In this document: in pieces, positions 21,046 through 24,690 of the stretch
How positions within the stretch are numbered: position 1 is the stretch's first letter
Layout of the letters: every line of letters starts with the position of its first letter
DNA from: an uncultured Actinomyces sp.
GTDB taxonomy: Bacteria; Actinomycetota; Actinomycetes; Actinomycetales; Actinomycetaceae
Assembly: GCA_937926195.1 (NCBI GenBank)
Contig: CALEXZ010000072.1
Coordinates: 1 to 24,690 of the forward strand
Length of the DNA: 24,690 nt
Reading direction: 5' to 3'
Program-made: the position numbers and the translations under genes
The notes under the pieces: model-generated
Databases searched by the model: none
Told to the model about the DNA's origin: nothing
What the model saw: only the letters and a program-made list of their open reading frames with translations

Positions 21046-23802
21046 TCAGGCGTCGCCGCCGTCGGAGCCGGAGGTGCCGGCGTTGACGTTGGCCAGGTCG
21101 TAGCGCTCGATGGCCTGGGAGACCGTGTGGGCCTCGACCTTGCCCTCCCGCGCCAGGGCCTGCAGCGCCTTGGTGACGACGGAGGCCGAGTCGATGAGGT
21201 AGTGACGGCGCGCCGCCCTGCGGGTGTCGGAGAAGCCGAAGCCGTCCGCCCCCAGCACGTTGTAGGAGCCCGGAACCCAGGGGCGGATGAGGTCCTGCAC
21301 GGCGTGGTCGTAGTCGCTCGTGGCGATGAAGGGGCCCTCGGCCCCCGACAGCCTCCGGGTCAGGTACGGCACCCGCTGGTCACCGGGGTTGAGGAAGTTG
21401 TGGCGCTCGACCTCCAGGGCCTCACGACGCAGCTCCCCCCAGGAGGTGACGGACCAGACGGCCGCGCGCACGCCCCAGTCGCGCTGGAGCATGTCGCGCG
21501 CCTGGAGCGCCCAGGGCACCGCGATACCCGAGGCCATGAGCTGGACCTGGGGGCCCTCGCCCTCGGGGGCGGAGGCGATCTGGTGGATGCCCTTGATGAT
21601 GCCCTCGACGTCCACGTCCTCGGGCTCGGCCGGCTGGTGGATCGGCTCGTTGTACACCGTGAGGTAGTACATGATGTTGCGGTTGCGGGTCTCGTCCGGG
21701 CCGTACCAGCGCTGCAGGCCGTCGCGCACGATGTGGCGGATCTCGTAGGCGTAGGCCGGGTCGTAGGCGGCGAAGGCGTCGTTCGTCCAGGCGATGAGCG
21801 GCGAGTGGCCGTCCATGTGCTGGGTGCCCTCACCCTGGAGGGTGGTGCGCCCCGCCGTGGCACCGATGACGAAGCCGCGCGCCAGCTGGTCGCCGGCGGC
21901 CCAGAACTGGTCCGCGGTGCGCTGGAAGCCGAACATCGAGTACAGGATGTACACGGGGATCATCGGCTCGCCGTGCGTGGCGTAGCTGGTGCCCGCGACC
22001 TGGAAGACGGCGGCGGAGCCCGCCTCGTTGATGCCGGTGTGCATGATCTGCCCGGCGGTGGACTCGCGGTAGGACAGCATCATCTGCGCGTCCACCGGCG
22101 TGTAGTTCTGGCCGAGCGTGTTGTAGATCTTCTTCGTCGGGAACAGCGACTCCAGGCCGAAGGTGCGCGACTCGTCCGGGATGATCGGCACGATGCGCCG
22201 ACCGATCTCCTTGTCCTTGACGAGCTCCTTGAGCAGCTGCACGAAGGCCATTGTCGAGGCGACCTCGCGCTTGCCCGAGCCGCCCTTGATGACGTCGTAG
22301 GTCGCCTCGCCGGGCAGCTCCAGGACCCGTCCGCTGTCGCGGCGCTCGGGCACGAAGCCACCGAGCCGACGGCGGCGCTCAAGCATGTAGAGCAGAGCCG
22401 GGTCGTCCGCGGCGGGGCGGTAGTACGGCGGCATCTTGGGGTCGGCCTCGAGCTGCTCGTCCGTCACCGGGATGTGCAGGCGGTCGCGCAGGCCCTTGAG
22501 GTCCTCCAGCGTCAGCTTCTTCATCTGGTGGGTGGCGTTGCGGCCCGCGAAGTGCGAGCCGAGCAGGTAGCCCTTGACGGTGTGCGCCAGGATGACCGTC
22601 GGCTGGCCCTTGTGCTCGGTGGCGGCCTTGTAGGCGGCGTAGACCTTGCGGTAGTCGTTGCCGCCGCGCTGCAGCGCCCAGATCTCGTCGTCGGTCCAGT
22701 CCTTGACGAGCTCGGCGGTGCGCGGGTCGCGGTTGAAGAAGTGCTCGCGCACGTAGGCGCCGTCGTTGGCCTTGAAGGACTGGAAGTCGCCGTCGAGCGT
22801 CTCCATCATGAGGTGCTCCAGGGCGTGGTCCTTGTCGGCCGCGAAGAGCTGGTCCCAGCCGCGGCCCCACATGACCTTGATGACGTTCCAGCCCGCGCCG
22901 CGGAAGAAGGCCTCAAGCTCCTGGACGATCTTGCCGTTGCCGCGCACCGGGCCGTCCAGGCGCTGGAGGTTGCAGTTGACGACGAAGGTGAGGTTGTCGA
23001 GCTGCTGGTTGGCGGCGAGCTGGAGCATGCCGCGCGACTCCGGCTCGTCCATCTCGCCGTCGCCGAGGAAGGCCCACGTGCGCTGCTGGGAGGTGTCCTT
23101 GATGCCTGCGCCCTGGAGGTACCTGTCGAACCAGGCGTGGTAGATCGCCTCTGCGGGCCCCAGTCCCATGGAGACGGTGGGGAACTCCCAGAAGTCCTCC
23201 ATGCGGCGCGGGTGCGGGTAGGAGGGCAGGCCGCGGCCGGTGGAGGCGGCCGGGTGCGAGTACTCCTGACGGAAGCCGTCCAGGTCCTCCTCGCTCAGGC
23301 GGCCCTCAAGGAAGGCCCGGGCGTAGTTGCCGGGGGAGGCGTGGCCCTGGAAGAAGACGTGGTCACCGCCGCCGGGGTGGTCCTTGCCGCGGAAGAAGTG
23401 GTTCATGCCCACCTCGTACAGCGTCGCCGTCGAGGCGTAGGAGGAGATGTGGCCGCCGACGCCGACGCCGGGACGCTGGGCGCGCGTGACCATGACGGCG
23501 GCGTTCCAGCGCAGCCAGCGCCGGTAGGTGCGCTCGGTGTCCTCGTCGCCCGGGAAGTAGGGCTCGTCGGCGACGTTGATCGTGTTGATGTACGGGGTCG
23601 TCGTCTGCGTGGGCAGGTTGACGTTCTTCTTGCGCGCCTCGGCGAGCATCGACAGGAGGATGAAGCGGGCGCGGGGGCCGCCCTTCTCCTCGATGAGGGC
23701 GTCGAGGGAGTCCCGCCACTCCCTGGTCTCCTCGGGATCGTTGTCGGTGACCTTGGTCAGGAGGCCGTCGATGAGCGGCGTGGAGTCGCTGGTCGGGCTC
23801 AC
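21046..23802 (-). CDS. aceE: Pyruvate dehydrogenase E1 component, homodimeric
   Basis: The 918-residue thiamine-diphosphate enzyme decarboxylates pyruvate and passes the acetyl group to lipoyl-E2, feeding acetyl-CoA to metabolism and fatty-acid synthesis. It is the single-chain AceE type. GHISSYASTATLYEVGMNHF and HASPGNYARAFLEGRL come first. The ThDP/Mg motif is GDGEMDEPES (from 247) closed by NCN at 276-278. QILHTGINEAG-like and HMDGHSPLIAWTN regions follow (read here as IMHTGINEAGSAAVFQVAGT and QHMDGHSPLIAW). The C-terminal part ends YDLANVNAGTSGSDGGDA. GTG 23802 is chosen because AGAGGA lies 5-6 bases upstream; a longer in-frame ATG at 23874 lacks that. No E2 or E3 gene is in the window. 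It neighbours the fab cluster, as in mycobacteria. Confidence 0.97.
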   Translation of the reverse strand: MSPTSDSTPLIDGLLTKVTDNDPEETREWRDSLDALIEEKGGPRARFILLSMLAEARKKNVNLPTQTTTPYINTINVADEPYFPGDEDTERTYRRWLRWNAAVMVTRAQRPGVGVGGHISSYASTATLYEVGMNHFFRGKDHPGGGDHVFFQGHASPGNYARAFLEGRLSEEDLDGFRQEYSHPAASTGRGLPSYPHPRRMEDFWEFPTVSMGLGPAEAIYHAWFDRYLQGAGIKDTSQQRTWAFLGDGEMDEPESRGMLQLAANQQLDNLTFVVNCNLQRLDGPVRGNGKIVQELEAFFRGAGWNVIKVMWGRGWDQLFAADKDHALEHLMMETLDGDFQSFKANDGAYVREHFFNRDPRTAELVKDWTDDEIWALQRGGNDYRKVYAAYKAATEHKGQPTVILAHTVKGYLLGSHFAGRNATHQMKKLTLEDLKGLRDRLHIPVTDEQLEADPKMPPYYRPAADDPALLYMLERRRRLGGFVPERRDSGRVLELPGEATYDVIKGGSGKREVASTMAFVQLLKELVKDKEIGRRIVPIIPDESRTFGLESLFPTKKIYNTLGQNYTPVDAQMMLSYRESTAGQIMHTGINEAGSAAVFQVAGTSYATHGEPMIPVYILYSMFGFQRTADQFWAAGDQLARGFVIGATAGRTTLQGEGTQHMDGHSPLIAWTNDAFAAYDPAYAYEIRHIVRDGLQRWYGPDETRNRNIMYYLTVYNEPIHQPAEPEDVDVEGIIKGIHQIASAPEGEGPQVQLMASGIAVPWALQARDMLQRDWGVRAAVWSVTSWGELRREALEVERHNFLNPGDQRVPYLTRRLSGAEGPFIATSDYDHAVQDLIRPWVPGSYNVLGADGFGFSDTRRAARRHYLIDSASVVTKALQALAREGKVEAHTVSQAIERYDLANVNAGTSGSDGGDA

Positions 23803-23914
23803 GGATTCCTCTTTCCTCGCGCCGGTGCTGTGCGGATCGGGTGGTGGTCGGTTGCCGGCCGGCCTCGGCGGCACGAGGCAGGACCGGACGCGGCCGCGAT
23901 TGACTGTGCCTACT

Positions 23915-23920
23915 AATCTA
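23915..23920 (-). promoter_or_regulatory. Candidate -10 for aceE
   Basis: TAGATT on the minus strand in an AT-rich patch. It would give a leader of about 105 bases. No good -35 is seen at 16-18 bases. Confidence 0.4.
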
Positions 23921-24011
23921 CGGCCTGCCGGTGAGGCGCAGACACCAAGTCAGGGAAGAAAGTCCCACGCGGCCTGTGAGGTCTCCCACGAGGGTCATGC
24001 TAGGTGATCCC

Positions 24012-24036
24012 TGCGGGCCCCGCCCCGGGGCCCGCA
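24012..24036. promoter_or_regulatory. Perfect 11-bp GC hairpin in divergent region
   Basis: Positions 24012-24022 are exactly complementary to 24026-24036, with a CCC loop. Neither flanking gene ends here, so it is not an ordinary terminator. It may be a transcriptional attenuator in the DUF3052 leader or a protein-binding site. Confidence 0.5.
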
Positions 24037-24063
24037 GCGCAGACCCTCACTTGCACGCGGGTG

Positions 24064-24137
24064 CCCTTGTGCCGTGGACTAAGGCCGTGCGTCACGACCG
24101 TGGCGCCCACCACCACGCACAAGGGACCACGGGTCCC
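24064..24137 (+). promoter_or_regulatory. Structured leader with alternative pairings before DUF3052
   Basis: CCCTTGTGC (24064-24072) pairs with GCACAAGGG (24117-24125). Allowing a bulged C at 24073, GTGG (24074-24077) extends it against CCAC (24113-24116), giving 13 pairs. A small CGTG/CACG hairpin lies within the enclosed loop. GGGACC (24123-24128) can instead pair with GGTCCC (24132-24137). Both structures need 24123-24125, so they are mutually exclusive, and the second ends 6 bases before the GGAGA ribosome site. The pairing is seen in sequence; a switch function is inference. Confidence 0.45.
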
Positions 24138-24154
24138 GGAATCGGAGAGACACA

Positions 24155-24559
24155 GTGACGACCAGAGCGGGCGCGGCCTTCGGCTTCGCCTCCGGCCTCA
24201 TCATCCAGGAGTTCGGGTACGACGACGACGTCGACCCCACCCTGCGGCAGGCCGCCGAGACCGAGACCGGCACCTCGCTGGTCGACGAGGACTACGAGGA
24301 CGTCGCCGACTCGGCCATCGTGTGGTGGCGCGACGAGGACGGTGACATCGACGACCTCACCGACCTGCTCGTCGACGCCCAGTCCAACCTCGACGGCGAC
24401 GGCCTCATCTGGGTCCTCACCCCCAAGGCCCGCACCACCGGGGCCGTCCCCGCCGGGGACGTCGAGGAGGCCGCCAGGACCGCCGGCATGCACGCCACGA
24501 GCGCCGCCTCCATGGGTGAGCACTGGAGCGGCATCCGGGTCTCCAGCCGCAGGCGCTGA
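24155..24559 (+). CDS. DUF3052 family protein
   Basis: The 134-residue acidic protein matches the actinobacterial DUF3052 family: GAAFGFASGLIIQEFGYDDD near the start, then IVWWRDEDGDIDDLTDLLVD, DGLIWVLTPKARTTGAVPAG and MGEHWSGIRVSSRRR at the end. Function is unknown. The fold is soluble, rich in Asp and Glu, with no membrane segment. GTG 24155 is supported by GGAGA 6 bases upstream. The leader has alternative hairpins. From memory, DUF3052 genes also lie beside aceE in mycobacteria and streptomycetes, so the link to pyruvate or acetyl-CoA metabolism is conserved by position only. tRNA-Val follows 60 bases later, and two hairpins lie between. Confidence 0.85.
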   Translation: MTTRAGAAFGFASGLIIQEFGYDDDVDPTLRQAAETETGTSLVDEDYEDVADSAIVWWRDEDGDIDDLTDLLVDAQSNLDGDGLIWVLTPKARTTGAVPAGDVEEAARTAGMHATSAASMGEHWSGIRVSSRRR

Positions 24560-24561
24560 GC

Positions 24562-24614
24562 CGCCCCGGGCGGTGCCGGGGCGCCCCGCACCCGTGGGAG
24601 CCCCACGCTCCCAC
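24562..24614 (+). terminator. Two tandem hairpins between DUF3052 and tRNA-Val
   Basis: CGCCCCG (24562-24568) pairs with CGGGGCG (24577-24583), and GTGGGAGC (24594-24601) pairs with GCTCCCAC (24607-24614). The second ends only 5 bases before the tRNA. It may be a terminator or a processing structure. Confidence 0.5.
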
Positions 24615-24619
24615 CCACA

Positions 24620-24690
24620 GGACCTGTAGCTCAGCTGGTAGAGCAACGCGTTTACACCGCGTCGGTCGTCGGTTCGAGTCCGGCCGGGTC
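24620..24690 (+). tRNA. tRNA-Val (TAC anticodon), last bases cut by window end
   Basis: The acceptor GGACCTG, D arm GCTC/GAGC, anticodon stem ACGCG/CGCGT with loop TTTACAC (anticodon TAC) and T arm GTCGG-TTCGAGT-CCGGC form a normal cloverleaf. The 3' acceptor strand reads CGGGTC at the window end and lacks its last base and the discriminator, which lie outside. Confidence 0.92.

Larger units (their letters stand above)
23803..24154. other. Divergent aceE-DUF3052 intergenic region, 352 bases
   Basis: No credible gene lies here. It holds the aceE leader and a -10 candidate (23915-23920), a perfect 11-bp GC hairpin (24012-24036), a long-range 13-bp stem (24064-24077 with 24113-24125) and a short hairpin next to the DUF3052 ribosome site (24123-24137). 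The density of inverted repeats is far above that of the other intergenic regions. Confidence 0.6.

Noticed and set aside
21127..23916. 929-codon open frame antisense to aceE
   Set aside because: GC-rich genes in this window leave long stop-free antisense frames. The translation is compositionally odd (Val/Gly/Asp/Arg rich), has no recognisable motif, and lies opposite an unmistakable aceE.
1..24690. CRISPR array, insertion sequence, prophage or attachment site
   Set aside because: No regularly spaced repeats, transposase or integrase motifs, or tRNA-end duplications were seen. Both tRNAs lack adjacent integrase genes, though the tRNA-Val 3' end lies outside the window.

Overview
The window is a high-GC chromosomal segment from an actinobacterium. 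The evidence is strong third-position G/C bias, many GTG starts, DUF3043/DUF3052/DUF3145 family proteins, and a fatty-acid synthase II cluster led by a PucR-type regulator and close to a homodimeric aceE. The style of the proteins and a linked aspartase suggest Actinomycetaceae (Actinomyces-like); that genus-level call is inference. I see no phage, insertion sequence, CRISPR array or transfer island. It looks like core chromosome with one carbohydrate-uptake locus.

Layout. (1) 1-3477: the start of an aldo/keto reductase running off the left edge, a DUF3043 membrane protein, and a divergent pair of an M20 dipeptidase and a glycerate-kinase-like protein. (2) 3499-9923, all minus strand: a maltose-type ABC uptake locus, read in transcription order as a GH13-like protein, binding lipoprotein, two permeases and a LacI repressor. 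No ATPase gene is present, so a shared MsiK/MsmX-type ATPase encoded elsewhere is implied. The GH13-like protein appears to have lost every catalytic residue. (3) 10075-13456: dgt and dnaG (plus strand), followed by tRNA-Asn on the minus strand. (4) 13654-15508: an uncharacterised protein divergent from peptide deformylase, then DUF3145. (5) 15566-19343, minus strand: fasR-like regulator, fabD, acpP and fabF, with no fabH. (6) 19486-23802: aspartase (plus), convergent with aceE (minus). (7) 23803-24690: a 352-base divergent region containing strong inverted repeats, then DUF3052 and a tRNA-Val cut by the window end.

How the genes connect. The mal locus imports maltodextrin-like sugars and is punctuated by two very strong hairpins, after the binding-protein gene and before the repressor gene. 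AceE supplies acetyl-CoA, FabD/AcpP/FabF elongate fatty acids, and the FasR-like regulator lies 2 bases upstream of fabD, so it is probably co-transcribed. DUF3145 and DUF3052 flank this acyl-CoA/fatty-acid region. Dgt and DnaG form a nucleotide-pool and replication pair.

Most interesting signals: a catalytically dead GH13-like protein in the mal locus; at least seven genes whose -10 hexamer lies 6-7 bases before the start codon (leaderless mRNAs); an interlocked divergent promoter between DUF3043 and the dipeptidase; alternative hairpins in front of DUF3052; and a tandem DnaA-box-like repeat before dnaG. Function calls come from reading motifs by eye; no database search was run.
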